In this document: positions 7,385-16,351 of the stretch, piece after piece
How the letters are laid out: each line of letters starts with the position of its first letter
Numbering within the stretch: position 1 is the first letter of the stretch
Assembly (NCBI GenBank): GCA_913060695.1
Contig: CAJXUA010000016.1
Span: 1-64,000 of the forward strand
DNA length: 64,000 nt
Direction: 5' to 3'
Source: an uncultured Gammaproteobacteria bacterium
Lineage (GTDB): Bacteria > Pseudomonadota > Gammaproteobacteria > Pseudomonadales > Pseudohongiellaceae
The notes under the pieces: model-generated
The model's database searches: none
The model's input: only the letters and a program-made list of their open reading frames with translations
Told to the model about the DNA's origin: nothing
Made by a program: the position numbers and the translations under genes

Positions 7385-8260
7385 GTGCAGACGGATTTTA
7401 TAGCGGGACAGCCCGTCGACGTGGGCTCTGGCGGTATCAAAGTGCAGCGTGTGCTGGGCCGCAATGCCGGGCCTATGACTGGGCCAGGGACCAACAGCTA
7501 TCTCATCGGAGAGCGGCGTTTAGCCATCCTAGACCCCGGGCCTGCCGACTCGCAGCATATCGATAGATTGCTCGAGTTAATCGACGGGCGCGAGGTTGAG
7601 GCAATTTTCGTGACCCATACCCATGGTGATCACTCTCCTGGGACTGCACTTCTGCAGTCTAAATTAAACACTGAGATAATCGGCCTAGCGCCTCCGCAGG
7701 GCAGTGGGCAGGACCCTAGTTTTAGGCCCACGCGACTCTACGAGCATGGCGAGCGCATCCATTGCAGCGAGTTCACCATGTCGTTACTGCATACGCCCGG
7801 GCACGTCTCGAATCATTTCTGTTTTTTGCTAGAGGAAGAGCAGATGTTGTTTACGGGGGACCACATCCTCGAGGGCACCACGCCAGTTATTCTTCCTCCC
7901 GACGGCAATATGCGGCACTACCTAGACTCGCTGAAAATGCTTCAGAGCCTTCCCTTGCGCTATCTGGCGCCAGCTCATGGGCGCGTCATGGATAAACCTG
8001 CGCAGGTCATCGAAACGCTTCGTCGACATCGCATGCGCCGCGAACAGAAGACCCTAAGCGTCGTGACACAACGCAGCCTCATGAGCGTTGCCAGCAGCTT
8101 GCAGGAACTAGCCTTAGGAGTTTACGACGATGTTCCTAGTCATCTGCTGCCATGGGCCGAGCGCACGCTTCTCGCACATTTGATAAAGCTGGCTGAGGAC
8201 GGCGCGGTGGTCTGTCAGAACGAGCGCTGGCAGCTAGCCGAGAGTTTAAGTAATGACTGA
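7385..8260 (+). CDS. MBL-fold metallo-hydrolase (LACTB2-like)
   Basis: A 291-residue metallo-beta-lactamase-fold hydrolase. Zinc ligands are visible in [10 protein letters not shown] (HxHxDH, about residue 75), in [10 protein letters not shown], in FTGDHI, and in the C-terminal AHG. The C-terminal ~70 residues form a winged-helix-like region ([25 protein letters not shown]) found in the LACTB2/endoribonuclease-like subgroup. The start is GTG at 7385, preceded by a G-rich site. The last 8 bases overlap the GIY-YIG gene, so the two are probably coupled. The substrate is not known; a ribonuclease or thioester hydrolase role would fit the subgroup. Confidence 0.85.
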   Translation: MQTDFIAGQPVDVGSGGIKVQRVLGRNAGPMTGPGTNSYLIGERRLAILDPGPADSQHIDRLLELIDGREVEAIFVTHTHGDHSPGTALLQSKLNTEIIGLAPPQGSGQDPSFRPTRLYEHGERIHCSEFTMSLLHTPGHVSNHFCFLLEEEQMLFTGDHILEGTTPVILPPDGNMRHYLDSLKMLQSLPLRYLAPAHGRVMDKPAQVIETLRRHRMRREQKTLSVVTQRSLMSVASSLQELALGVYDDVPSHLLPWAERTLLAHLIKLAEDGAVVCQNERWQLAESLSND

Positions 8261-8564
8261 GTCGTGCTGGTTTCTGTATCTGATTCGATGTCGTAACGGC
8301 ACCCTCTATGCGGGTATTAGTACGGATGTGGCACGACGTTTCGCGGAGCATCAGGCTGGAGCCCCAAAGGGGGCGCGTTACTTGCGCGGCAAAGGTCCCT
8401 TGCTGTTGGAGTTCCAGGCCGTCGCCGGCAACCGCTCTTCCGCTACAAAGTTAGAGCTCTGGGTGAAAAACCTTTCCCGCACTGTGAAGGAAGATGTGGT
8501 GGCGGGGCGGCTAGACTTGCACGAATTGTTTGCTGCGGCGCAGGCTAGAGAAAAATTACAATAA
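8253..8564 (+). CDS. GIY-YIG nuclease superfamily protein (UPF0213-like)
   Basis: A 103-residue protein made of a single GIY-YIG domain: [19 protein letters not shown] at residues 6-24, then [11 protein letters not shown] with the conserved Arg and His, and a [15 protein letters not shown] helix. This size and layout match the YhbQ/UPF0213 group, small proteins linked to DNA-damage sensitivity in E. coli and to structure-specific nuclease activity. The first motif is YLI rather than GIY, as is usual in the group. It overlaps the upstream metallo-hydrolase gene by 8 bases. Confidence 0.88.
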   Translation: MTESCWFLYLIRCRNGTLYAGISTDVARRFAEHQAGAPKGARYLRGKGPLLLEFQAVAGNRSSATKLELWVKNLSRTVKEDVVAGRLDLHELFAAAQAREKLQ

Positions 8565-8595
8565 GCGACTCGATGGAGTCGACTAGGAAACAGGA

Positions 8596-9084
8596 ATGAA
8601 GAAAAACATTGAATGGATGAATTTGTCTGCGAGTATTGCCGTCATTCTCGGGATTGTGTTCTTGGGATTGGAGATTCGCCAGAACACGGAGATGATGAAG
8701 TCGCAGACCCGTGACTCGATTTCAGAGAAGCAGATGATGTTCTCCGAATGGGTCGCCACGGAGAGTGAATTGGCTGAGGCCATTTCCAAGGCAAATTCGG
8801 GCCAAGAAATGACGCCCGCGGAAGGGGTTCAATATGCCTACTTTCTGGCCGGGGTTTGGCGTGAATGGGAAAATTCATACTATCAATTCCAGCAGGGACT
8901 ATTCGAGCGAGATGAATTCGAGCCGCGAATGAACCGTTGGCATGACATGATGCGTACAAAACTCGTTCGCGATTCTTGGGTGGCAACTCGAATGAATTAC
9001 TCCCCTGGCTTTCGTGACGAAGTGGATCGCATTGTGGGCGCTTATGGTTCTAGCGCGGCGGTGTCGTCCCCAAGCAACCCTTAA
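8596..9084 (+). CDS. Small membrane-anchored protein of unknown function
   Basis: A 162-residue protein with one N-terminal transmembrane helix (about residues 11-25, SASIAVILGIVFLGLEI) followed by a mostly helical, charged domain. I do not recognise a named domain, but the opening IRQNTEMMKSQTRDS after one helix resembles short proteins common in marine gammaproteobacteria. It has no lipobox and no obvious catalytic motif. It starts 31 bases after the GIY-YIG gene behind an AGGAA-type site and may be part of the same transcript. Coding character is good and the reading frame is undisturbed. Confidence 0.7.
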   Translation: MKKNIEWMNLSASIAVILGIVFLGLEIRQNTEMMKSQTRDSISEKQMMFSEWVATESELAEAISKANSGQEMTPAEGVQYAYFLAGVWREWENSYYQFQQGLFERDEFEPRMNRWHDMMRTKLVRDSWVATRMNYSPGFRDEVDRIVGAYGSSAAVSSPSNP

Positions 9085-9100
9085 AGCAAATGGTGAGAAC

Positions 9101-10078
9101 GTGACAGAGGTAGTGGCAGAACAAGAACAGCCGCAGGTGGCTAAGATTCCAGTGGGTATTAGCAGTTGTCTGCTCGGCGAGAAGGTGCGCTTTGATGGCC
9201 AGCATCAGCGCGATGAATTTGTTGAGAAGACCCTTGGCCAATATTTCGAGTTTCGTGCCTTCTGCCCCGAAGTTGCTATTGGGCTTGGTATTCCGCGTCG
9301 GCCCATTCGTCTTGTTGCGATTGATGATGCCGTGCGCTGTGTTTCGACGGTTGATGCCACTATCGATTACACGCAGGACCTGCGCGATACCGCGAACGAG
9401 CAGGCTTCGTGGCAGCAAGCGCTGTGTGGCTATATTCTCAAGAAATCCTCGCCTAGTTGCGGCATGGAGCGAGTCAAAGTCTACGACGGAGATCGTCCTC
9501 GACGCGATGGCGTTGGGATTTATGCGGCCACCTTGATGGAGAATTTTCCTAATTTGCCAGTAGAGGAAGAGGGGCGCCTAGGCGACCCTGTGCTGCGGGA
9601 GAATTTCATCCAACGGGTGTACGTGTTATCTCGTTGGCGGGCACTCGAGAGCGAAGGGCTGACGGTCCGGGGGCTTGTTACCTTCCACGCCCGGCATAAG
9701 CTCATCTTAATGAGCCATTGCTTGAACGCGTATCGGGCACTCGGACCACTGGTGGCCGGGGCGAATAAAGAGAATCTGCAAGATACGGCAAAGCGCTACA
9801 TCAGTGAGCTCATGGCGGCCTTAAAGCATCGCGCTACCCGCGGTCGTCATGTCAACGTGCTGCAACATATCCAGGGCTATCTGAAGCAGCATCTGGATGC
9901 CGATGATAAGGCAGAGTTGAGCGACTCTATTGCACAGTATCTGCGTGCGCAGGTCCCTCTCATCGTGCCCATTACCCTGCTCAACCACTACTTCCGTAAG
10001 CACCCCAACGATTATATTCGTGACTCTTGGTATATGCGCCCCTATCCAGCAACGATGAGTCTACAGAACGATATTTGA
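9101..10078 (+). CDS. DUF523-DUF1722 (YbgA-type) fusion protein
   Basis: A 325-residue two-domain protein. Residues ~15-160 are DUF523: VGISSCLLGEKVRFDG, then FCPEVAIGLGIPRRPIR and LKKSSPSCG, with cysteines suggesting metal or Fe-S binding. Residues ~185-320 are DUF1722/YbgA: LVTFHARHKLILMSH and NHYFRKHPNDYI. This fusion is widespread in gammaproteobacteria, often near photolyase genes, but its role is unknown. I chose the GTG at 9101, which follows the previous stop and a GGTGAG site; a longer reading from 9014 would overlap the upstream gene by 71 bases. No photolyase gene is nearby. Confidence 0.82.
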   Translation: MTEVVAEQEQPQVAKIPVGISSCLLGEKVRFDGQHQRDEFVEKTLGQYFEFRAFCPEVAIGLGIPRRPIRLVAIDDAVRCVSTVDATIDYTQDLRDTANEQASWQQALCGYILKKSSPSCGMERVKVYDGDRPRRDGVGIYAATLMENFPNLPVEEEGRLGDPVLRENFIQRVYVLSRWRALESEGLTVRGLVTFHARHKLILMSHCLNAYRALGPLVAGANKENLQDTAKRYISELMAALKHRATRGRHVNVLQHIQGYLKQHLDADDKAELSDSIAQYLRAQVPLIVPITLLNHYFRKHPNDYIRDSWYMRPYPATMSLQNDI

Positions 10079-10096
10079 GTCCTGCCCCGTAATGCT

Positions 10097-10126
10097 TTGT
10101 CTGCACCCACTGAGAGAGGCTATAAT
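10097..10126 (+). promoter_or_regulatory. Sigma-70 promoter for proA
   Basis: A perfect -10 box TATAAT at 10121-10126 is preceded by TTGTCT at 10097-10102 (4 of 6 matches to the -35 consensus) with an 18-base spacer. Transcription would begin near 10133, about 65 bases before the proA start. It lies in the first gap of the proA-to-lipA gene run, so it could drive several downstream genes. Confidence 0.55.
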
Positions 10127-10197
10127 GGCGCTTTTTGCGACGCCCTAGGCCAGTGGCAGCGTGTTTAAGGCCTCGGCAGTTGGAGTGGATACAGGAA

Positions 10198-11493
10198 ATG
10201 GCAAGCAACGCGGCAGAACGCGCTTTGGATCAAAGCGTGGACATAGAATCCTATATGTTGGATCTTGGTCGTCAGGCTCGGGCTGCTTCGCGCGTTATCG
10301 CGCGGTCCAGTACCGCGCAGAAGAACGCGGCCCTGTTGTTGATGGCAGACGCCATCCAAGCGCGTCGCGAGCCAATCTCCGAGGCCAATCAGCTAGATTT
10401 AGAGGCGGGTAAGGCAAAGGGTCTGGACAGTGCGATGTTAGATCGACTTGCCCTGACTCCTGCCCGTATCGACAATATGATAGAAGGCTTGCGACAAGTA
10501 GCTGCGCTACCCGACCCCGTTGGCGAAATCAGTGACATGCGTTTTCGGCCCTCTGGGATACAGGTGGGCAAGATGCGCGTGCCACTTGGCGTCGTGGGTA
10601 TCATCTACGAATCACGCCCAAACGTGACCTGCGAAGCCGCGAGCCTATGCCTCAAGTCTGGCAACGCGGTGATCTTGCGCGGTGGCTCCGAGGCGCTGCA
10701 TTCAAATCAAGCGATCGCACAATGCATCGAGATCGGCCTTTCTGCTGCCGGCATCGATCCCAATGCCGTGCAAGTTGTCGCCACTACGGATAGAGCTGCC
10801 GTTGGTAGGCTGATTACGATGACCGAGTACGTGGATGTCATTATTCCCCGCGGCGGAAAGTCTCTGATCGAGCGCATCAGTGCAGAGGCGCGAGTGCCAG
10901 TGATAAAACACTTAGACGGCATTTGCCATGTGTATATCGATGACAAAGCCGATTATCAGAAGGCGATGGATATTGCGATTAACGCGAAAACCCAGCGTTA
11001 TGGCACCTGCAATACGATGGAGACCTTGTTGGTTGCGCAAGGCATTGCGGCGCGCATTCTGCCCGCATTGGCGAAAGCCTATAAGGATGCGGGCGTGGAG
11101 ATGCGTGCCTGCAAGCAATCTTTGGCGCTGATGGATGGCGCTATCGCCGCGACGCCAGCGGACTGGAGCACGGAATACCTGGCTCCTATACTCGCAATCA
11201 AAATAGTGGCTGATCTGGACGAGGCGATGGACCATATCGCGCAATATAGTTCGGCACATACCGAAGCAATCGTGACCGAGGACTTCTCCCGTGCGCAGCG
11301 TTTCCTGCGTGAGGTGGACTCCAGTTCCGTGATTGTGAATGCCTCTACTCGCTTTGCCGATGGCTTTGAGTATGGGCTAGGTGCTGAGATCGGCATCTCC
11401 ACCGACAAGTTGCACGCGCGTGGACCAGTAGGCCTTGAAGGATTGACCTCGCAGAAATATATCGTGCTGGGTGACGGACAAATTCGCACATAA
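10198..11493 (+). CDS. proA: Gamma-glutamyl phosphate reductase
   Basis: A 431-residue NADPH-dependent enzyme reducing glutamyl-5-phosphate to the semialdehyde in proline synthesis. The conserved [22 protein letters not shown] is near residue 125, [15 protein letters not shown] follows, and the catalytic Cys lies in [16 protein letters not shown]. The C-terminal [24 protein letters not shown] is a family hallmark. Start ATG 10198 is chosen over a TTG at 10135 because the conserved helix begins just after it and the predicted transcription start lies near 10133. The proA-nadD-rsfS-rlmH-mrdA order is the one seen in Pseudomonas. Confidence 0.96.
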   Translation: MASNAAERALDQSVDIESYMLDLGRQARAASRVIARSSTAQKNAALLLMADAIQARREPISEANQLDLEAGKAKGLDSAMLDRLALTPARIDNMIEGLRQVAALPDPVGEISDMRFRPSGIQVGKMRVPLGVVGIIYESRPNVTCEAASLCLKSGNAVILRGGSEALHSNQAIAQCIEIGLSAAGIDPNAVQVVATTDRAAVGRLITMTEYVDVIIPRGGKSLIERISAEARVPVIKHLDGICHVYIDDKADYQKAMDIAINAKTQRYGTCNTMETLLVAQGIAARILPALAKAYKDAGVEMRACKQSLALMDGAIAATPADWSTEYLAPILAIKIVADLDEAMDHIAQYSSAHTEAIVTEDFSRAQRFLREVDSSSVIVNASTRFADGFEYGLGAEIGISTDKLHARGPVGLEGLTSQKYIVLGDGQIRT

Positions 11494-11538
11494 TTGGGCG
11501 CAGCGTAGTTAGGGCGATTTTTAGAGATTAGGTAGGGT

Positions 11539-12198
11539 ATGGCAGCGAGACGCATTGGAGTTATGGGGGGCATGTTCGACCCCGTTCATCTGGGGCATCT
11601 CGAGGCGGCCAATTTGGCCATCGAGACGCTCAGCCTCGACGAGTTGCGAATGGTGCCTTGCCACGTGCCTAATCATCGCGATTCCGCCCATGCCAGCGCC
11701 GAGGATCGACTGGCGATGTTGCGACTAGCAACCGCGGATTATCATCGTGTAGTCATAGACGATCGCGAATGCAGGCGTGATGGCGTGTCTTATACCGTCG
11801 ATACGCTCGCCTCGATCGCACAGGAGAATCCCGATGCCATCTTGGTGCTGGTCTTGGGAATAGACGCTTTTGCGAAACTACCCACTTGGCATCGTTGGCA
11901 AGCACTGTTCATGATGGCGCATATTTTGGTGCTCAATAGGCCAGGTGCCGATTTCGTGATCGATCCAGACTTAGAGATCGATCTCGAATGTCGCGAAGTA
12001 GCTGATGCAGAGCGTCTTTTCTGGGGAGCACAAGGCAAGATACTGCGCCTGAAGCAGCCGCAAATTGATATCTCTTCGACTGCAGTGCGCGAGCAGCTCC
12101 GCGGCAATGTTAATGCAGGGACCATTATTCCGCGCGTAGTGAAAGATTATATACAAGCACATTCGCTCTACCAAAACACTCGCCATCCAGCAGGATAG
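11539..12198 (+). CDS. nadD: Nicotinate-nucleotide adenylyltransferase
   Basis: A 219-residue enzyme that joins ATP and nicotinate mononucleotide to give deamido-NAD. The nucleotidyltransferase signature GGMFDPVHLGHLEAA is at residues 10-24 and ISSTAVREQLR near the C-terminus is the matching second motif. SAEDRLAMLRLA and DGVSYTVDTL are also typical. Length is normal. It lies 45 bases after proA. The NAD synthase NadE, a later step in the same pathway, is also in this window at 60124 but in a different context. Confidence 0.95.
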   Translation: MAARRIGVMGGMFDPVHLGHLEAANLAIETLSLDELRMVPCHVPNHRDSAHASAEDRLAMLRLATADYHRVVIDDRECRRDGVSYTVDTLASIAQENPDAILVLVLGIDAFAKLPTWHRWQALFMMAHILVLNRPGADFVIDPDLEIDLECREVADAERLFWGAQGKILRLKQPQIDISSTAVREQLRGNVNAGTIIPRVVKDYIQAHSLYQNTRHPAG

Positions 12199-12205
12199 GC
12201 TCATT

Positions 12206-12225
12206 GAACCCGTCTTGCGGGTTTC
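12206..12225 (+). terminator. Short hairpin between nadD and rsfS
   Basis: GAACCCG at 12206-12212 pairs with CGGGTTT at 12218-12224 around a 5-base loop. Only short T content follows (GTTTC), so this is more likely an attenuator or mRNA-processing hairpin than a full stop within the gene run. Confidence 0.4.
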
Positions 12226-12249
12226 ACACTAGATAGGAATTAAGCCGGT

Positions 12250-12621
12250 TTGAATACTAAACAGTTATCCGCACTCGCAGTTAAAGCGCTCGAAGATATG
12301 AAGGGGCAGGACATCGTCTGCCTGAATGTAAAGAAGCTTACGCAAATCACCGACTACATGGTCATAGTGACCGGCACTTCGACCACTCATCTGCGTTCCT
12401 TAGCGGACGAGCTAGGTAAGCAAGTTAAGGCAGCGGGCGAGCCTGTGCTGGGGGACGAAGGTCGTCTCCAAGCTGAATGGATACTCGTAGATCTGGGTGG
12501 AGTTATCGTCCATATCATGCTAGCCAGAAGCCGAGCTTTGTATAGTCTCGAAGATTTGTGGAATTTTGATTCTAAGCCGGGCGAGATTCCGGTGGACCCT
12601 GCGGCCAAGGATGAAAATTAA
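12250..12621 (+). CDS. rsfS: Ribosomal silencing factor RsfS
   Basis: A 123-residue RsfS/Iojap protein that binds L14 on the 50S subunit and blocks subunit joining during starvation. The core DIVCLNVKKLTQITDYMVIVTGTS and the LGDEGRLQAEWILVDLGGVIVHIM and YSLEDLW segments are all characteristic. The start is TTG at 12250, with a weak AGGA upstream and no better ATG before the conserved domain. Its 3' end overlaps the start of rlmH by 11 bases, indicating coupling. With the HPF-like gene this makes two ribosome hibernation factors in the window. Confidence 0.93.
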   Translation: MNTKQLSALAVKALEDMKGQDIVCLNVKKLTQITDYMVIVTGTSTTHLRSLADELGKQVKAAGEPVLGDEGRLQAEWILVDLGGVIVHIMLARSRALYSLEDLWNFDSKPGEIPVDPAAKDEN

Positions 12622-13081
12622 TTTAATTTCAGTGGGCACTCGCATGCCCGCGTGGGTCGAAAGTGGCATCACCGAGTACGCTAAGCGGCTACCGAGTGAT
12701 TTTGCCTTCTCTGTTACCGAGGTGCCATTGGCCAAACGGGGCAAGAGTATCGATATAGAGCAGGTGATCCGGAAGGAGTCCGATGCCTTGCTCAGTCGCG
12801 TGCGACCGCAGGACTATGTGGTCGCCATGGAAGTGGAAGGTAAGGCGCTCAGCACAGAGGGTATGGCTGCGCGTATCGACGCTATTCGCATGGAAGGGCG
12901 CAACATCGCCCTGCTAGTGGGCGGGCCAGACGGCCTAGGTGCTAGCTGTTTGGCAAGAGCAGACGAGAAATGGTCGCTGTCAGCATTAACATTGCCACAC
13001 CCGTTGGTTAGAATTCTCATCGCTGAACAGGTCTATAGGGCTTGGAGCATTCTTAACGCGCACCCTTACCATAGGGGCTGA
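12611..13081 (+). CDS. rlmH: 23S rRNA pseudouridine-1915 N3-methyltransferase
   Basis: A 156-residue SPOUT methyltransferase acting on pseudouridine 1915 in helix 69 of 23S rRNA. It begins MKINLISVGTRMP, has NIALLVGGPDGLG around residues 97-109 as the knot loop that binds SAM, and ends RAWSILNAHPYHRG, the family C-terminus. ATG 12611 lies inside the end of rsfS (11-base overlap). Length equals the E. coli protein to within a residue or two. Confidence 0.96.
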   Translation: MKINLISVGTRMPAWVESGITEYAKRLPSDFAFSVTEVPLAKRGKSIDIEQVIRKESDALLSRVRPQDYVVAMEVEGKALSTEGMAARIDAIRMEGRNIALLVGGPDGLGASCLARADEKWSLSALTLPHPLVRILIAEQVYRAWSILNAHPYHRG

Positions 13082-13155
13082 TAAAACTATTTGGCATTGT
13101 GACGGTCATAGAAGGGAAGCTTCCCTGAAGAGTTCATCAGCAAAGAGAAGGAAAT

Positions 13156-15111
13156 ATGGCAGAGAAATTTAAGCTGAATGATCATGAGCGTGAGACTCTG
13201 ATTTTTAATGGGCGCATGATCGTCGCTGGTGTCTTTATATTTCTCTTAATTAGCTGTTTGATTGCCTGGATGGTCTACCTTCAGGTGTATCGCTATGATT
13301 ACTTCGCCGCGCGCTCCGACGGCAATCGTTTGCATTCTCAATATGTGCCCCCTAACCGTGGCCTGATCTATGACCGAAACGGGGTGCTGCTTGCGGACAA
13401 TCGTCCAATCTTCAACCTAACGGTAGTGCGTGAGACTGCGCAAAATCTCGATGTTTCTCTCGATTTGCTGCGCTCGGTCATCGATCTCTCTGATGATGAT
13501 ATCGATCAATATCGCACGCGTCAGAGTCGCCGCGCGGTTCCCCATACCTCAGTGCCACTGCGTTATCAGCTGACTGAGGAGGAGATTGCGAATATAGCGG
13601 TCAATCAACACCTACTCCCAGGAATCGCTGTAGAGGCCCAGCTGGTTCGTCACTACCCATTCAACGAAAGCTCAGCCCATGCTATAGGCTATGTTTCGGA
13701 GATCAACAAAGATGAGATGACCGCGATGTCTGTCGAAACTGCCGCGAACTATCGTGGCACGCACCAGATAGGCAAGACGGGTATCGAGAAGACCTATGAA
13801 GATTTACTTCATGGTCAGGTCGGCTATGAGACGGTCGAGAAAAACAATCGCGGACAGGTGATGCGAGTGCTCGACCGCACGGATCCGATTCCCGGTCGCG
13901 ACATAGTGCTGCATATGGATGCTAAGTTGCAGATGGCAGCGGAGCGGGCATTGGGTGATCGACGCGGTGCTGTGGTGGCCATCGACCCCGCAACAGGTGG
14001 TGTTTTGGCCATGGTGAGTAAGCCTGGCTATGACCCGAACCTATTCGTCACCGGTATCAGCCGCGCCCAACTTGCGGAGCTAAATCGGTCTGGGCATACA
14101 CCGTTATTCAATCGTGCCGTCGCCTCTAGGGTGCCCGGTTCCACCATTAAGCCTTTTATCGGCTTAGCAGGACTTTATAACGAGACCATCACGCCCGAGA
14201 CGGAGATCTATGACCCGGGCTATTACCGGCTTCAGGGGCGCACTCGACCTTATTATGATTGGACGTGGTGGGTGGACAAGTCGGGTCATGGCGCGATCGA
14301 TTTGCGTCGCGCTATCTATCAGTCCTGCAATACTTATTTTTATCAGCTAGCCGTCAATTTGGGAATCGAGAAGATCCATGACTATCTGGTGACCTTCGGT
14401 TTCGGCACTAATGCTGCTATCGACATCCCAGAGGCTAGTGCAGGCATAGTGCCCTCTGAGAAATGGAAGATGGAGAACAGGGGCGAGATTTGGTACTCCG
14501 GTGAGACACCCTATGAGGGCATCGGCAACGGCATCTTCCAGGCCACGACATTGCAAATGGCTGCAGCCGCGGCTGCTATCGCGAACCATGGCGTACTAAA
14601 GCAGCCACGTATGTTGCGCGGTACAATCGGCAGCGACGGCGAGGTGACAGACGTTATCTTCCCGGATAATGCGGCGCAGAAACAATTATTGCCCTCCCAG
14701 GAACAGATAGAGATAGTGCGTAACGCCATGGTAGATGTGGTAAACAAGCCCTATGACTCCGAGCATCGTCGTCACGAAGGCTCTGCTTATCCGGTATTGA
14801 GAGAGAGCGGTCATCCCTTGGAGTATCCCATGGGCGGTAAGTCCGGTACTGCGCAAGTCGTACAGTTTCAGGTGGATAGTGCCGGTAATCGCGACAATGG
14901 TGAGGTAGATGAGCAGTTCCGAACCCACGCCATGTTCATCGCTTTCGATGCATCGGAAAAGTCGCGCATTGCCGTGGCGGTGTTTGTCGAGAACGGTGGT
15001 GGCGGTGGGTCAGTTGCCTTCCCCGTCGCCCGCGAAGTGCTCGATGCCTATCTCGTGCCGGAAACCGAAACCTATCCCGAACTCAGTGTCGTCGCAGAAA
15101 ACGACCACTAA
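13156..15111 (+). CDS. mrdA: Penicillin-binding protein 2 (elongasome transpeptidase)
   Basis: A 651-residue inner-membrane transpeptidase for lateral-wall synthesis, partner of RodA. One transmembrane helix covers about residues 22-45. A pedestal/dimerisation domain follows, starting with PPNRGLIYDRNGVLLADN. The transpeptidase domain has the active Ser in VPGSTIKPF (Ser329), the SxN motif in QSCNTYFYQ, and KSGTAQ (KTG box) near residue 560. Length is close to E. coli PBP2 (633). It lies directly before rodA with a 40-base gap. A perfect 14-base palindrome (13113-13126) sits just upstream. Confidence 0.96.
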   Translation: MAEKFKLNDHERETLIFNGRMIVAGVFIFLLISCLIAWMVYLQVYRYDYFAARSDGNRLHSQYVPPNRGLIYDRNGVLLADNRPIFNLTVVRETAQNLDVSLDLLRSVIDLSDDDIDQYRTRQSRRAVPHTSVPLRYQLTEEEIANIAVNQHLLPGIAVEAQLVRHYPFNESSAHAIGYVSEINKDEMTAMSVETAANYRGTHQIGKTGIEKTYEDLLHGQVGYETVEKNNRGQVMRVLDRTDPIPGRDIVLHMDAKLQMAAERALGDRRGAVVAIDPATGGVLAMVSKPGYDPNLFVTGISRAQLAELNRSGHTPLFNRAVASRVPGSTIKPFIGLAGLYNETITPETEIYDPGYYRLQGRTRPYYDWTWWVDKSGHGAIDLRRAIYQSCNTYFYQLAVNLGIEKIHDYLVTFGFGTNAAIDIPEASAGIVPSEKWKMENRGEIWYSGETPYEGIGNGIFQATTLQMAAAAAAIANHGVLKQPRMLRGTIGSDGEVTDVIFPDNAAQKQLLPSQEQIEIVRNAMVDVVNKPYDSEHRRHEGSAYPVLRESGHPLEYPMGGKSGTAQVVQFQVDSAGNRDNGEVDEQFRTHAMFIAFDASEKSRIAVAVFVENGGGGGSVAFPVAREVLDAYLVPETETYPELSVVAENDH

Positions 15112-15151
15112 CAGCCCACTAACTTAGTCGCAACAAGGCCCAGTACTGAAC

Positions 15152-16303
15152 ATGGCAAGCCGAAGCATGAGCCGATCATTAGGGAACGATTTCTATCGTC
15201 TCACGGGAAAGCGTGGGGGGATTCGCAAATCTCTATGCCTAGATGCGCCACTTTTGCTCTCCCTATTCTGCCTCGCCGTATATGGCTTGATGGTGCTGTT
15301 CAGCGCTAGTGGCGAGAATATTACGGATGTAGAGCGTCAAGCTGCGGCTATCGTGGTGGCGTTTATCGTTATGATTGGCGTAGCTCAATTCGAAGTGGAC
15401 TTCTTCCGCCGTGGCGCGCCGTTAATGTACGCAGGTGGTATTGGCGTGCTGATCATCGTGCTTTTATTTGGCAGCGAAGTGAATGGCGCTACTGCTTGGC
15501 TGGACCTTCCAGGCTTGCCCAGTTTTCAGCCCTCTGAGCTCGAGAAATTCCTAGTTCCAATGATGCTAGCTTGGTATATGTCGTCGCGCTCTTTGCCGCC
15601 ACGCTTCCGGGATTTGCTCGTATGCGGGTTGATCATCATGCTCCCAGCCATGCTGATCTTAATGCAGAACGATACGGGCACGGCACTGATGGTGGCGATG
15701 TCAGGAGTCTTCGCAATACTGTTGGCAGGCATTAGCTGGCGCATCGTGATCTTTTGCGCGACCTTGGTCATCATGGCGTCGCCGGCGTGGTATATCTTCC
15801 TCGCCCAGGCTCACCAGAAGAACCGCATACTCACATTCTTCGATCCTTATCGCGATCCCACGGGGGCAGGATACAACATCATTCAATCGCAGATCGCGAT
15901 TGGCTCAGGAGGTTTGCAGGGCAAGGGCTGGCTCAATGGTGCTCAGTCCCAATTGGACTTCATTCCCGAGAGCAATACCGACTTCATTCTCGCCGTGCTT
16001 GCCGAAGAGTTTGGCCTTTTGGGGGTATTGATTCTAATTGGGCTCTATGTCGCCGTGCTGGCTCGCGGTTTCTACATCGCCCTGACAGCGCAAGATACCT
16101 TCAGCCGTTTATTGGCGGGCAGCATCATCTTGACCTTCTTCTTTTATGCCTTTGTTAATATGGCCATGGTGTCAGGTTTGATGCCGGTGGTTGGGCTACC
16201 ATTGCCGTTGGTCAGTAAAGGGGGAACTTCCATAGTCACCCTGCTAATCGGTTTTGGGATATTAATGTCTATTCATACGCATAAACGTGTGTTACCTCGA
16301 TAA
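15152..16303 (+). CDS. mrdB: Rod-shape peptidoglycan glycosyltransferase RodA
   Basis: A 383-residue SEDS-family polytopic membrane protein that polymerises lipid II in the elongation machinery. About ten hydrophobic segments are evident. Family motifs include GLMVLFSASG early, QPSELEKFLVPM, QNDTGTAL, and the long conserved extracellular stretch with YRDPTGAGYNIIQSQIAIGSGG and FIPESNTDFILAVLAEEFG. The C-terminus carries LPLPLVSKGGTS. It follows mrdA and precedes rlpA, the usual mrdAB-rlpA-dacA arrangement; mltB, which in Pseudomonas lies here, is absent. Confidence 0.96.
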   Translation: MASRSMSRSLGNDFYRLTGKRGGIRKSLCLDAPLLLSLFCLAVYGLMVLFSASGENITDVERQAAAIVVAFIVMIGVAQFEVDFFRRGAPLMYAGGIGVLIIVLLFGSEVNGATAWLDLPGLPSFQPSELEKFLVPMMLAWYMSSRSLPPRFRDLLVCGLIIMLPAMLILMQNDTGTALMVAMSGVFAILLAGISWRIVIFCATLVIMASPAWYIFLAQAHQKNRILTFFDPYRDPTGAGYNIIQSQIAIGSGGLQGKGWLNGAQSQLDFIPESNTDFILAVLAEEFGLLGVLILIGLYVAVLARGFYIALTAQDTFSRLLAGSIILTFFFYAFVNMAMVSGLMPVVGLPLPLVSKGGTSIVTLLIGFGILMSIHTHKRVLPR

Positions 16304-16318
16304 CATATTGATTATAAT
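16290..16318 (+). promoter_or_regulatory. Possible promoter for rlpA
   Basis: A perfect TATAAT at 16313-16318 lies in the 48-base gap after rodA, with only a poor -35 candidate (TGTTAC, 16290-16295) at 17 bases. Transcription would start near 16325, 27 bases before the rlpA GTG. Support rests mainly on the -10 box. Confidence 0.4.
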
Positions 16319-16351
16319 GCCGAATATTCTACATTTTAGGGAGATTTTTGA

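Noticed and set aside
7096-7494. A 132-residue minus-strand open frame upstream of serA
   Set aside because: Product is Pro/Ser/Cys-rich with no family, and overlaps the start of the metallo-hydrolase.
11079-11573. A 164-residue antisense open frame over the end of proA and the start of nadD
   Set aside because: Shadow of two strongly conserved genes; low-complexity product.
13113-13126. A perfect 14-base palindrome (AGGGAAGCTTCCCT) upstream of mrdA as an operator
   Set aside because: It is short and occurs once; no regulator or second site supports operator function.
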